Below the pieces are notes generated by a model, which ran no database searches, had not been told where the DNA came from, and worked only from the letters and a program-made list of their open reading frames with translations. Positions 18,107-27,173 of a DNA stretch of 44,209 bases are shown here, piece after piece. Both the position numbers and the translations under genes were made by a program. The stretch spans positions 1 to 44,209 of the forward strand of contig JAIBJM010000013.1 of the NCBI GenBank assembly GCA_020029535.1, read 5' to 3'. The DNA is from Gammaproteobacteria bacterium. GTDB taxonomy: Bacteria > Pseudomonadota > Gammaproteobacteria > Steroidobacterales > Steroidobacteraceae. Positions within the stretch are counted from its first letter, which is position 1. Every line of letters begins with the position of its first letter.

Positions 18107-21100
18107 GCGAACACGCCAACTCCATCATCCGGCTGGACCGGCATCTGGAAGCATTCCGGCTGCGGTTGCGCCGCCTGCACCTGATGCGCGCACTGGCCGC
18201 GGTGGCGCTGGCGGTATTGCTGCTGACCGTCATCGGCGTTTACTTCGCCGTTCAGCGTGGCTTCGCGCCGGCCATCATCCAGGGCACCCGCATTGCGTTG
18301 CTGCTGTCGGTGGCGACGCTGCTGCTGTTGCTGCTGGTGCGGCCGTGGCGCCGGCTGGCGCGCGCGTTACCGGCCCAGATCGAGCAGCGCACGCCCGAGT
18401 TCGGCGGCCGCATCGAGACCTACGCCGGCCTCGCCGGCAGTGGCAATCCATTGCGCGAGCTGCTGGCCGAGGAAACGCTGCAGCTGGCCGATCGCCACAA
18501 TGCCGAAACGCAGATCCGCCGCTGGATGATCGCGGTGCCGGCCGCCATTGCCGTGGTGGCCGCGGCCGTACTGCTGTGGCTGGCCGTGGCCGGTCCCGGC
18601 CTGTATGGCTATGGTGTGCGTCATCTGTATGCCGGCTGGGCCATGAAGAATCTGCTGCCCGAGCAGGGCATTCTGGTGACGCCCGGCAACCAGGCGGTGC
18701 GGCGCGGCGGTTCGGTGCCGGTGCTGGCCACGGCGCATGGTTTCAACCCCGCCAGTGCCGCCATCCATGTGCGCGTGGGCGAGGGCGCCTGGCAGCAGGT
18801 GGAGATGAGTCGTTCGGCACGCGGCTTCGCGTTCACCTTGCTGTCGGTGCGCGAGCCGGTGCAGTACTTCGTCGATGCCGCTGGCGTACGCAGCGCCAGC
18901 TATCGCGTCGACGTGGTCGAAGTGCCCAATGTCGAGAACATCAGGCTGGTCTACGACTATCCAGCCTGGACGCGCCGCAAGGATGAAACCCAGGATCCGG
19001 GCGGCGATGTCACCGCGGTGGCGGGCACCGAAGTGCGGCTCGAGGTGAAGACCGACCGGCCGCTGGGCGCCGGCGCACTGGTGCTGAACGGCAAGGACAG
19101 CGCACTCGCTGCCTCGGGCACCACGGCGCGCGGCGATTTCAAGGTGGCTGAAGACGGCCGTTACTACCTGGCGGCACGCGTCGGCAATGAAACCGTGCGT
19201 CTCACCGACGACTACCTGATCAAGGTGGTGCCTGACAACAAGCCCGAAGTGAAGATTGCCAGGCCGGGCCGCGACCGCAGCGCCAGCAACATCGAGGAAG
19301 TGGCGGCACGCGTGCAGGCCAGCGACGACTTCGCGCTGGAGAATCTCGAGCTGCGCTATGCCGTCAATGGCGGCGCCTGGCAGTCGGTGCTGCTGCGCGC
19401 CAGGGGCGCCGACCATGTCGAGATCGATCACACGCTGATGCTGGAGAACATGCAGGCCGGTGGCGAGCAGCGGCCGCTGGCCGCCGGCGATCTGCTGGCC
19501 TACTACGCCGCGGCACGCGATCGTTCGCAGAGCGCGCAGACCGACCTGTACTTCGTCGAGATCCGGCCCTTCGATCGACGCTACACGCAGTCGCAGTCCG
19601 GGGGCGGAGGTGGGGGCAGCGGTGGTGACGAGCAGTCGGAGATTTCGCAGCGGCAGAAGCAGATCCTGGTCTCCACCTGGAACCTGATCCGCCAGAACAG
19701 CGATCCGCAGCAGTCGCGGGCCGCCGAGGTACGCGACAACTCGGTGCTGCTGTCGGATGTGCAGGAAAAACTGGCGCTGCAGACCCGGTCGCTGTTGCAA
19801 CGCGCCGAGGCGCGCGCGCTCGGCGACGAAGATCCGCTGATCAAGTCCTTCGTCGATCTGATGCAGCAGGCCGCGAAGGCCATGGACCCGGCCGCGCAAC
19901 GGCTGGCGGCGGTGGATCTGGAGCAGGCCATCCAGCCCGAGCAACTGGCGCTGCAGTACCTGCTGCGTGCCGAAGCGGTGTTCACCGACCTGCAGGTGGG
20001 GCAGAGCGTCGGCGCCGGCGGGGGTGGTGGCCAGCAGCAGCGCGATCTGGCGCAGCTGTATGAACTCGAAATGGATCTGCAGAAAAATCAGTATGAAGCG
20101 GCCAACAGCGCATCGCCCGATTCTGCGTCACAGGAACTCGATGAACTGGGACGGCGACTGCGGGAACTGGCGCGCCGGCAGGAACAGCTGGCCAACGAGG
20201 CGCGCCGCCAGCAGCAGCTTACCGACGAGCAGCGCTGGCAGCAGGAGTCGCTGCGTCGCGAGGCCGAGCAGCTGCGCCAGCAGCTGCAGGCCGCCAACAG
20301 CCAGCAGGGGCAACAAGGGCAACAGGGTCAGCAGGGACAGTCCGGTTCGGCCGGCCGACAACTGGAGCAGGCCATCTCGGCGATGAATCGTGCCAGCGAG
20401 GCCATGCGCAACGGCGGCGATGCCAACGAGCAGCGCGAGCAGTTGCAGCGCGCCGCGCAGGAAGCGCAGCGACAACTGTCGGGGGCCAGCCAGCAGCTGT
20501 CCCGGCAGCGGCAGGATGCCATCCGTTCGCAGCTTGAGGATCTCAGCCAGCGCGCCGAGGAGATCCACGCCGCGCAGGCGGCGGCCGAGCAGCGTCTGCA
20601 GGAATCGGCCAGTGCCGCCGCGCGTCCGGGCACCCGCCGCGACAGTTCTGCGGGACTCAGCGCTGCGCAACGCCAGCAGCTGGCCGGGCAGAAGCGTCAG
20701 CTGGGCGCTGACATCCAGCGCATGGAACAGGATCTGTCGGAGGCGGCACGCCGGCTGCGCACTGACGCCCCGCAGACCGCGGACTCGATGCAGCAGGCCG
20801 GGCAGCTGCTGTCGCAGAACGCCATCCAGAATCAGCTGGCGCAGGCGGCGCGCTACATCGAGAGCGGGCAGGCGGCGTACGTGGTGGCGCGCGAGAGCGG
20901 CATCACCGAGACGCTGCGCGAAGTGCGCGATGAACTGCACGCTGCGCAGGGCCGGTCCGATGACGGCGCACCGCGTGGCGATCAGCAGTTGCAGGATGCA
21001 TTGGCGCGGGTGCAATCGCTGCGTCAGCAGCTGCAGCAACTGGCCAACGCCAATGCCACCGGGCAGCGCCCCGGCGATCAGCAAGGCCAGCAGGCACAGG

Positions 21101-21471
21101 CCGGCAATTCCGGCGGCGACGGCGACGGCGACGGCTATGGCGATGTGAATCGCGCGCTGAACAACGCCGCCCGTCAACTCGGCGGCTATGGCTCGGTGTT
21201 GCGCGGCCGCGGTGTCAGCGAGCGGTCCATTGAAGAAGTGCGGAGTCTGGCGCAGCAGCTGCAGTCGGCCAATCTCGATGGTCGCGGCGATCAGCTGAAT
21301 CGCCAGCTGGCCGGCAGCCTGACATTGCTGGAACAACTGGAACTGCGTCTGTCGCAAAGCGTGCGCGGCAGGGATGGCAGCGGCCCGGTACGCACCGCCG
21401 TCAACGAGCCGGTGCGCGACGACTACCGGGACGCGGTCGCCGAGTACTTCCGTCAGCTCAGCAAGGATTGA
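18103..21471 (+). CDS. DUF4175 family large membrane / coiled-coil protein
   Basis: 1122 residues. Three membrane segments lie near residues 28-50, 60-85 and 143-165, then beta-rich domains (about 200-490), a glycine linker (GGGGGGSGG near 500), and a very long alanine/glutamine/arginine-rich helical region to about residue 980. A short acidic DGDGDGYGD stretch is at 1006-1014 and a conserved-looking tail ends near YRDAVAEYFRQLSKD. The topology suggests an inner-membrane anchor with a large periplasmic rod. DUF4175 proteins are known companions of MoxR/vWA genes, function unknown. Start is the ATG overlapping the BatA-like stop (ATGA). Confidence 0.85.
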   Translation: MSEHANSIIRLDRHLEAFRLRLRRLHLMRALAAVALAVLLLTVIGVYFAVQRGFAPAIIQGTRIALLLSVATLLLLLLVRPWRRLARALPAQIEQRTPEFGGRIETYAGLAGSGNPLRELLAEETLQLADRHNAETQIRRWMIAVPAAIAVVAAAVLLWLAVAGPGLYGYGVRHLYAGWAMKNLLPEQGILVTPGNQAVRRGGSVPVLATAHGFNPASAAIHVRVGEGAWQQVEMSRSARGFAFTLLSVREPVQYFVDAAGVRSASYRVDVVEVPNVENIRLVYDYPAWTRRKDETQDPGGDVTAVAGTEVRLEVKTDRPLGAGALVLNGKDSALAASGTTARGDFKVAEDGRYYLAARVGNETVRLTDDYLIKVVPDNKPEVKIARPGRDRSASNIEEVAARVQASDDFALENLELRYAVNGGAWQSVLLRARGADHVEIDHTLMLENMQAGGEQRPLAAGDLLAYYAAARDRSQSAQTDLYFVEIRPFDRRYTQSQSGGGGGGSGGDEQSEISQRQKQILVSTWNLIRQNSDPQQSRAAEVRDNSVLLSDVQEKLALQTRSLLQRAEARALGDEDPLIKSFVDLMQQAAKAMDPAAQRLAAVDLEQAIQPEQLALQYLLRAEAVFTDLQVGQSVGAGGGGGQQQRDLAQLYELEMDLQKNQYEAANSASPDSASQELDELGRRLRELARRQEQLANEARRQQQLTDEQRWQQESLRREAEQLRQQLQAANSQQGQQGQQGQQGQSGSAGRQLEQAISAMNRASEAMRNGGDANEQREQLQRAAQEAQRQLSGASQQLSRQRQDAIRSQLEDLSQRAEEIHAAQAAAEQRLQESASAAARPGTRRDSSAGLSAAQRQQLAGQKRQLGADIQRMEQDLSEAARRLRTDAPQTADSMQQAGQLLSQNAIQNQLAQAARYIESGQAAYVVARESGITETLREVRDELHAAQGRSDDGAPRGDQQLQDALARVQSLRQQLQQLANANATGQRPGDQQGQQAQAGNSGGDGDGDGYGDVNRALNNAARQLGGYGSVLRGRGVSERSIEEVRSLAQQLQSANLDGRGDQLNRQLAGSLTLLEQLELRLSQSVRGRDGSGPVRTAVNEPVRDDYRDAVAEYFRQLSKD

Positions 21472-21473
21472 AC

Positions 21474-23336
21474 ATGTCGGGATGGAAGCTGCGCGGCCAG
21501 CTGCTTGGCCTGCTGTTGCTCGGATGCGCTTCCGCCCATGCGGCGGACTGGGATCTGACCGATCTGTATGCGACGCCACAGGCCTGGCGCGCCGAACTGG
21601 ATCGCCTGCGCCAGGAGGCCGGCAAACTGTCGAGCTACAAGGGTACGCTGGGCACCAGCTCGTCGGCGATGCTGCGCGGCCTGGATGCCATCAGCGGGGT
21701 GCGCCGCGATTATCTGCGCGTCGCGGCGTACGCCAGCCTCACGGCTGATACCGACATCCGCGTGGCCGCCAACCAGGAGAATGAACAGCAGACACAGTCG
21801 CTGGGCACGCTGTTCGGCGAACAGACCGCCTGGCTGGCGCCGGAGCTGCTTGCGATTGGCGGCGACACCGTCGCCCGCTTCACCAGGGCCGAGCCGGAAC
21901 TCGCCCGTCGCTTTGGCTACTTGCTCGAGAACACGCTGCGCGGCGCGCGGCATACGCTGAGTGTGGAATCCGAAGGTGTGCTGGCCGCGGCCGGCAATGT
22001 GCTGCAGCAGCCGGGCAACCTGCACAACCAGTTCGCCAATGCCGAGCTGCAGTTTCCGAACATCACGCTGGGCAGCGGCGAGAGCGTGCAGATGAGCGCC
22101 GCGGCTTATTCGAAGTACCGCCAGGTGGTGCAGCGCGCCGATCGAAAGCGGGTGTTCGATGCCTTCTGGAGCAGCTGGAAGCAGTACGAGGGCACGCTGG
22201 GTTCGATGCTGACCACGCAGGTGATGGGCAATGTGTTCAATGCCAGGGCGCGCAAGTTCGACAATGCGCTGCAGTCCGCGCTGTTCCCGGACAACATGCC
22301 GGTGGATGTGTACCGCCGGCTGGTGGCCGAGACCAATGCCGCGCTGCCCACGCTGCATCGCTATCTGAAGCTGCGCAGGCACGTGCTGGGCATCAGCGAC
22401 GATCTGCAGTACTACGACAACTATCCGCCGCTGTTCCCGCTGGCGAAGGAGCCGACGTTCGACATCGGGGCTGCCAAGCGCATCACGCTGGAAGCATTGC
22501 GGCCGCTGGGTGAACCCTATCTCGCGCAGCTGCGGCGCGGCTTTTCCGGGCGCTGGATGAGCCCGTATCCGGCCGAGGGCAAGCGTTCGGGCGCCTACAT
22601 GAATGGCTCGGCCTACGATGTGCACCCCTACCTGCTGCTGAACCACAACGACGATTTCGATTCGCTGTCCACCTTCGCGCATGAGTGGGGTCATGCCGTG
22701 CATTCGCTGCTGGCGCATGACGCGCAGCCCTTCGAGACCGCCGACTATTCCACCTTCATCGCCGAGTCGGCCTCGATCGGCAACGAGATGCTGCTCGAGG
22801 ATTACCTGGTCGCCCATGCGAAGAGTCGCGAGGAAAGGCTGTACTACCTGGGCAATGCCGTCGAATCCATCCGTACCACCTTCTTCCGTCAGGTGATGTT
22901 CGGTGAGTTCGAGCTGGCCATTCACGAGGCGCTGGAGAAAGGGCAGCCGCTGTCGGGCCAACGCATGAGCGAGATGTACTGCGGCCTGCTGCGGCGGTAC
23001 TACGGCGAGGCCGAGGGTGTCATGAAGATCGACCCGGCGTACTGCATCGAATGGGCCTTCATTCCGCACCTCTATTACGACTTCTATCTGTATCAGTACG
23101 CCACTTCGATGGCCGGCGCCGCGTACATGACCGACCAGCTGCAGAAGGCCGGCTCCTCCGGTGCCCAGGCACGCGAGCGCTTCCTCAATCTGCTGCGCGC
23201 CGGCGGTTCGGGTTATCCTTACCAGCTGTACAAGACAGCCGGTCTCGACATGGCGACCTCCATGCCCTATCAGGCATTGATCGCGCGCATGAACCGGCTG
23301 ATGGACCAGATCGAGGCGCTGCTGCGCCAGGGTTGA
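21474..23336 (+). CDS. exported M3-family oligoendopeptidase F-like metallopeptidase
   Basis: 620-residue zinc peptidase. Zinc site H403-E404-W-G-H407 with the third ligand E431 in FIAESASIGNE is intact, as is the downstream HLYYDFYLYQYATS substrate-binding region typical of M3B enzymes. Residues 1-24 look like a signal sequence; the LLLLGC segment could also be a lipobox, so either a periplasmic enzyme or a lipoprotein is possible. Most M3B relatives are cytosolic, so export here is notable. The ATG at 21474 is 2 nt after the DUF4175 stop; a TTG overlapping that stop (21468) is a possible alternative. It ends the gene set; it cleaves short peptides rather than folded proteins in known relatives. 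Confidence 0.88.
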   Translation: MSGWKLRGQLLGLLLLGCASAHAADWDLTDLYATPQAWRAELDRLRQEAGKLSSYKGTLGTSSSAMLRGLDAISGVRRDYLRVAAYASLTADTDIRVAANQENEQQTQSLGTLFGEQTAWLAPELLAIGGDTVARFTRAEPELARRFGYLLENTLRGARHTLSVESEGVLAAAGNVLQQPGNLHNQFANAELQFPNITLGSGESVQMSAAAYSKYRQVVQRADRKRVFDAFWSSWKQYEGTLGSMLTTQVMGNVFNARARKFDNALQSALFPDNMPVDVYRRLVAETNAALPTLHRYLKLRRHVLGISDDLQYYDNYPPLFPLAKEPTFDIGAAKRITLEALRPLGEPYLAQLRRGFSGRWMSPYPAEGKRSGAYMNGSAYDVHPYLLLNHNDDFDSLSTFAHEWGHAVHSLLAHDAQPFETADYSTFIAESASIGNEMLLEDYLVAHAKSREERLYYLGNAVESIRTTFFRQVMFGEFELAIHEALEKGQPLSGQRMSEMYCGLLRRYYGEAEGVMKIDPAYCIEWAFIPHLYYDFYLYQYATSMAGAAYMTDQLQKAGSSGAQARERFLNLLRAGGSGYPYQLYKTAGLDMATSMPYQALIARMNRLMDQIEALLRQG

Positions 23337-23369
23337 GAACCAGAATCAAGAATTAAAGGGGGAGAGCAC

Positions 23370-23783
23370 ATGTCGATGCAATGGGTCGAGTTGGTGACAC
23401 TGGCTGCGATCGTGCAGCTCTTCATTTTCGGCGGACTGGTGGGGAACGCCCGACGGCGCTACAACGTGCCGCCGCCGGCGCCCACCGGTCATGAGATGTT
23501 CGATCGCTACCAGCGCGTGCACATGAACACGCTGGAGACCATGGTGGTGTTTCTGCCGGCGCTGTGGATTGCCGCGCAGTACTGGCGCCAGGAGATCGTC
23601 GCGCCGATCGGCGTGGTGTACCTGATCGGCCGTCAACTCTATCTGAGCGGCTACATCAACGAACCCAAGCGCCGCGGTCTGGGCTATGGGCTGAGCATAC
23701 TGCCCACCTTTGCGCTGGTAGTGCTGGCCGTCATCGGCATCGTGCGGGCCTGGCTGGCCGCAGGAACCGTGGGCGCGGTGTGA
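23370..23783 (+). CDS. MAPEG family membrane protein
   Basis: 137-residue integral membrane protein with four hydrophobic helices. The MAPEG signature is seen as FDRYQRVHMNTLETM (about residues 46-60), followed by YLIGRQLYLSGY with the conserved arginine and tyrosines. Relatives include membrane-bound glutathione transferases and peroxidases; the substrate here is unknown. A strong GGGGGAG ribosome-binding site precedes the ATG. The MFS gene begins 2 nt after its stop, suggesting co-transcription. Confidence 0.9.
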   Translation: MSMQWVELVTLAAIVQLFIFGGLVGNARRRYNVPPPAPTGHEMFDRYQRVHMNTLETMVVFLPALWIAAQYWRQEIVAPIGVVYLIGRQLYLSGYINEPKRRGLGYGLSILPTFALVVLAVIGIVRAWLAAGTVGAV

Positions 23784-23785
23784 CC

Positions 23786-24988
23786 ATGCGCGAAGCGGCC
23801 GGCGTTGCGGAGAGCCTCAGCGCCGATCGACTCAGGGTGTACCTCAGCTGCGCTCTGCTCGCCATCGGGCAGTTTGCCTTCGTCACCAGTGTGTGGATGC
23901 TCACCGGTGTGCTGCGCCCGATCGCCGACGAGTTCGGAGTTTCACTGGGCGTTGCCGGTCAGGTGCTGAGCGTATTTTCGATTACCTACGCTGTTTCGGC
24001 GCCGTTCCTGGCGGTTGCCACTGCCCGATTTGACCGGCGCGTCGTGCTGACCGGCACGCTGGCGATCTTCGTTGCGGCAAACCTGCTGTCCGTTGCGGCG
24101 CAGAGTTTTGGCATGTTGATCGTGTGGCGCATCGTGGCCGCGGCGGCGGACGGGCTGTTCGCCGCCACAGCGACCGCGGTGGTCGTCGCGCTTGCCTCGC
24201 CCGAGACACGCGGACGCACGCTGGCGATATTCCATACCGGCACCATGTCCGCACTGTTTGCCGGTGTCCCCCTGAGTACGACTATCGCGTTGACCTTCGG
24301 ATGGAACGGCCCCTTTGTCGGAGTGGCCGTCATTGCAACGGTTGCAATTCTCGGTCTGCTGTTCTTTCTGCCGCGCCTTGCCACGCCTCCCGTCGCCGGT
24401 CTTCGCGAGCGTGTCGAGGTCATCCAGGTGCCGCAGGTGTTGCCGCTGATGTTCGTCGCCATCCTTTCCTATCTGGGCATGTTTTCCGTCTACTCGTTCC
24501 TGGCGCCGATTCTCGCGGAAACCGCGGGTGCCAGGCCCGCCGACATGAGCTTCGTGTTCCTGGCATTCGGACTGGGAGCGCTTACCGGAAGCTGGCTCGG
24601 CGGATGGGCTACGGATCGCTGGAATGCCACGCGCTGTCTGGTAGTCAGCTTCGCGACAGCAGTCGGGCTGCTCGCCGTCCTGCCGTTCTTTGCCATCTCG
24701 GTGGACAGGGCGGCGGTGCTGGTATTCCTGTGGGGCGCCGCACACTTCTTCGGGCTGCCGCCGCTGCAGCTGTATCTGAGCGCCATTACCTCGAAGCGCG
24801 CGGGTATTGCGCTGGCACTCTTCAATTCGTGCGCCTACCTGGGCGTGGCGATCGGTGCCGTGGTCGGTGGAATCTTCATCGACAATTTTCCGCTCGTGAC
24901 GCTGGGTGTGATGGGCGCGCTCTTCAAATTATCGGCTCTGGTGCTGTTCATATGGACTTCGCGGTCTCAGCGCCGAGCTATGGCATGA
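23786..24988 (+). CDS. MFS transporter of the DHA1 / AraJ-like type
   Basis: 400-residue transporter with about 12 membrane segments. MFS features include RPIADEFGVSLGVAGQVLS in the first loop, RFDRRVVL between helices 2 and 3 (motif A variant) and WRIVAAAADGLFAATA. Family members export sugars, drugs or amino acids; no substrate can be assigned. The ATG lies 2 nt after the MAPEG stop. An exported VOC protein gene starts 4 nt downstream, so a MAPEG-MFS-VOC unit is likely. Confidence 0.87.
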   Translation: MREAAGVAESLSADRLRVYLSCALLAIGQFAFVTSVWMLTGVLRPIADEFGVSLGVAGQVLSVFSITYAVSAPFLAVATARFDRRVVLTGTLAIFVAANLLSVAAQSFGMLIVWRIVAAAADGLFAATATAVVVALASPETRGRTLAIFHTGTMSALFAGVPLSTTIALTFGWNGPFVGVAVIATVAILGLLFFLPRLATPPVAGLRERVEVIQVPQVLPLMFVAILSYLGMFSVYSFLAPILAETAGARPADMSFVFLAFGLGALTGSWLGGWATDRWNATRCLVVSFATAVGLLAVLPFFAISVDRAAVLVFLWGAAHFFGLPPLQLYLSAITSKRAGIALALFNSCAYLGVAIGAVVGGIFIDNFPLVTLGVMGALFKLSALVLFIWTSRSQRRAMA

Positions 24989-24992
24989 GCCC

Positions 24993-25484
24993 ATGCTGAT
25001 GCAGGGAAAAATCCGGGCGATATCGGGGCTGGCGCTGCTGCTGTGCTCTGCCGCAATGGCCGGGCAGGCGGACAATCCACTGGGTCTGCGGCTGCATCAC
25101 TTCGTTGCCGTGGTGCGCGATGTGGATCGCACCGCGCAGTGGTATCGCGAGACGCTGGGCTTTCGGCTGGATCTGCGCGGCAGCCGCGCCGATGGCCGCT
25201 TCCAGTTCGCCGACATGTCCATTCCCGGTTTCCGGGCCACTTTCGTGGAGGTGCGCGATGAAAGCGGCCGCGCCCTCGCCAAAGCCGGTCCGCGCGTGCC
25301 GGGCACACCGGGCTGGGCGCGCCTGACGCTGGCCGTGCCCGATCCAGTAGCGCTGTATGCCGAGATGCAGAAACGCGGTGCCAAACCGCGCACGCGCGGC
25401 AGCGGTCCGCTGAACAGCTTCCTGATCAACGACCTCGACGGCAACGATATCGAGATCGTGCGGATCGGCTCCGAGATTCGCTAG
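24993..25484 (+). CDS. exported VOC (glyoxalase-fold) protein
   Basis: 163 residues. Residues 1-23 form a Sec signal peptide (GLALLLCSAAMAGQA). The rest is a vicinal-oxygen-chelate fold: LHHFVAVVRDVDRTAQWYRETLGF, then FVEVRD and finally INDLDGNDIEIVRI, which supplies the usual terminal Glu ligand; H36 of LHHF is the probable first metal ligand. VOC enzymes include glyoxalase I, fosfomycin resistance proteins and extradiol dioxygenases, most of them cytosolic, so a periplasmic one is less common. The start could also be the ATG two codons later. tRNA-Gly begins 14 nt after the stop. Confidence 0.82.
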   Translation: MLMQGKIRAISGLALLLCSAAMAGQADNPLGLRLHHFVAVVRDVDRTAQWYRETLGFRLDLRGSRADGRFQFADMSIPGFRATFVEVRDESGRALAKAGPRVPGTPGWARLTLAVPDPVALYAEMQKRGAKPRTRGSGPLNSFLINDLDGNDIEIVRIGSEIR

Positions 25485-25487
25485 AAT
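25482..25487 (+). promoter_or_regulatory. possible -10 element for tRNA-Gly
   Basis: TAGAAT (5/6 match) overlaps the stop codon of the VOC gene and lies 11 nt before the mature tRNA. No clear -35 is visible at the right distance, so read-through from the VOC gene is equally possible. Confidence 0.3.
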
Positions 25488-25498
25488 CCTGGCACGAA

Positions 25499-25572
25499 GC
25501 GGGTGTAGTTCAATGGTAGAACTGCAGCTTCCCAAGCTGCTAACGTGGGTTCGATTCCCATCACCCGCTCCA
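25499..25572 (+). tRNA. tRNA-Gly (anticodon CCC)
   Basis: A complete cloverleaf: acceptor stem GCGGGTG with CACCCGC, D-arm with GTTCAATGGTAGAAC, anticodon stem GCAGC / GCTGC around loop TTCCCAA (anticodon CCC, reading GGG), a short variable region, T-arm with GGTTCGATTCC, discriminator T and an encoded CCA at 25570-25572. Confidence 0.96.
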
Positions 25573-25583
25573 GCCTGCGCTTT

Positions 25584-26678
25584 CTACCCTTTGCGCTCGC
25601 GCAGCTGCCGCCACAGATCCGGACTGATGCCGGCGGTCAGCGCAATGTGCTCGCTCTCGGCCGGACCCAGCTGACCGGTATCGCACAGCATCGACAGCGT
25701 GGCCAGCATGGCGCCGGCGTGCTGCGCTTCGACCAGCCGCGCCAGCTCCTCATCGGGTGGCACGCTGCGTGAATCGCCGGCCGCGGCCAGCGCCAGCTGC
25801 ATGCGTTGCGACAGATCCCAGGCGCCGGCCACGCGCAGCGTAGTGGCGGTGCCGGCTTCGGCAATCATCTGCAGGAACAGCGTGGCCGAGGGTTTGAGCT
25901 GCGGATGCGCGCGGTACTGATCGGCCAGCACGCGATACACCACCAGCGGCCCGAGCGTGGCCAGCAGCGCCAGCAGCTGCGCGGTCTGCGCATCGTTTGG
26001 ATCGCGCGCGCGTGTATAGGCGCCGGCCGCGATGGAGGCCAGACCGCTGAATTCCCACAGCCTGGGCGGGAACTGGTTGAACACGGCGCCGGTGCTGCGA
26101 AACACCGGCTGCAGCAGGGCGCGCGCCGCCAGCGATTGCAGGCCATCGGTCCCGCACACCACCACGGCGCGCTGGATGCTTTCAATGGGCTGGCTGCCGG
26201 GCCGCATCAAGGCGCTGTTGGCGAGGCGCAGCACGTCGCCGGCCAGCACCGGGTCCTGCGCAAGGATGCCGGCCAGCTTGCTGGCGCCGGCGGTGGCGCT
26301 GTGCACAGCGGCCATCAGCTGCGGCATCAGCGTGGGGCGGCGCGGAAAATAACGATCGTCGAGGGCGCCGGCGGCCAGCGTCGCACGTGTGGCATGACGC
26401 AGCGGTTCGTGTTCGGCAGCGGGCGGCAGGGCATCACTCTCCACGCCGAATACCAGGCACCACATGCGGCGGTTCAGCGCCGACAGACTTTCGCCGGAAG
26501 GGTCTTCGGTGGGTGCCTTCGACGCGAACATGCGCGCCAGCGTGGTGTCGCCGGGCGGCGTGCCGTCGATGTTGCCCCTGGGCAGATCCGGCGCGCGGCG
26601 CGGCCAGAACTGCCAGGCCAGCACTGCCCCGCCTGCCGCTGCGATCAGCGCGGCGATGATGATCCAGGCCAGGTTCAA
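25584..26678 (-). CDS. membrane-anchored HDOD domain protein
   Basis: HDOD proteins are signalling-output proteins related to HD phosphohydrolases but lacking a full catalytic HD site. A single membrane helix (NLAWIIIAALIAAAGGAVLAW) lies at the N-terminus. A central HDOD domain follows, about residues 115-315, with LAGILAQDPVLAGDVLRLAN and SIQRAVVVCGTDGLQSLA. The chosen start is the TTG at 26676-26678, which overlaps the stop of the preceding gene (TTGA) and begins exactly at the membrane helix (364 residues). The open frame extends further upstream inside the other gene and that part has no recognisable character. No catalytic or DNA-binding domain is visible. Confidence 0.78.
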   Translation of the reverse strand: MNLAWIIIAALIAAAGGAVLAWQFWPRRAPDLPRGNIDGTPPGDTTLARMFASKAPTEDPSGESLSALNRRMWCLVFGVESDALPPAAEHEPLRHATRATLAAGALDDRYFPRRPTLMPQLMAAVHSATAGASKLAGILAQDPVLAGDVLRLANSALMRPGSQPIESIQRAVVVCGTDGLQSLAARALLQPVFRSTGAVFNQFPPRLWEFSGLASIAAGAYTRARDPNDAQTAQLLALLATLGPLVVYRVLADQYRAHPQLKPSATLFLQMIAEAGTATTLRVAGAWDLSQRMQLALAAAGDSRSVPPDEELARLVEAQHAGAMLATLSMLCDTGQLGPAESEHIALTAGISPDLWRQLRERKG

Positions 26679-27073
26679 GGGCGCGGTTTCCGGTCCGGCA
26701 GATACATCTGGCTGGCCGCGACATAGCGGCAGGGCGGCTGGCCGCAGAAGCGCACGAACTCCACCAGCCAGCCATTGCAATACAGTTCCAGCCGCGCCAC
26801 CCGCAGGTCGCTGGCGTCGCCGTCGATGGTGCAGCGGGCGCGGCGACCGCCGGGTTTGCCCGGCTCAGCCAGCGGTATGGCGTGCGACCCCACCTGTTTC
26901 ATGATTTCGCCGATGCTTGCCTCGTCGACCACCCGCGAGGTCACCTGCACCTGGCGGCCATTGAGCTGCACCGTGCGGCTGGCCGGCGGTGCGGTCGGCT
27001 CGCTGTGCGCGACGCTGGCCAGCAGCACAGGCGCCGCAGCCAAAAAACGCCTCAAATCCCGCATTCTGCGCAT
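26675..27073 (-). CDS. small exported protein of unknown function
   Basis: About 132 residues from the ATG at 27071-27073 (the ATG at 27062-27064 is an alternative). The N-terminus MRRMRDLRRFLAAAPVLLASVAHS is a signal peptide. The mature part contains VQLNGRQVQVTSRVVDE and three or four cysteines (CTIDGD, LYCNGW, RFCGQPPC) that could form disulfides in the periplasm. I do not recognise the family. It precedes the HDOD gene with a stop/start overlap, so the two are probably translated together. Confidence 0.6.
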   Translation of the reverse strand: MRRMRDLRRFLAAAPVLLASVAHSEPTAPPASRTVQLNGRQVQVTSRVVDEASIGEIMKQVGSHAIPLAEPGKPGGRRARCTIDGDASDLRVARLELYCNGWLVEFVRFCGQPPCRYVAASQMYLPDRKPRP

Positions 27074-27173
27074 AGCCGCCACTGTAGCAGGCTGTCTGCG
27101 GCCTACGACAATGGAGCGGTAGCCGGCGCAGGTGCAGAATCCGCACCCGATCACGGGCAAGCAAAGGATTGCG

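Noticed and set aside
20300-20345. Short CAG/CAA-rich tandem repeat resembling a CRISPR or variable repeat
   Set aside because: Irregular, in frame, encodes part of the Gln-rich coiled coil (QQGQQGQQGQQGQ); no spacers.
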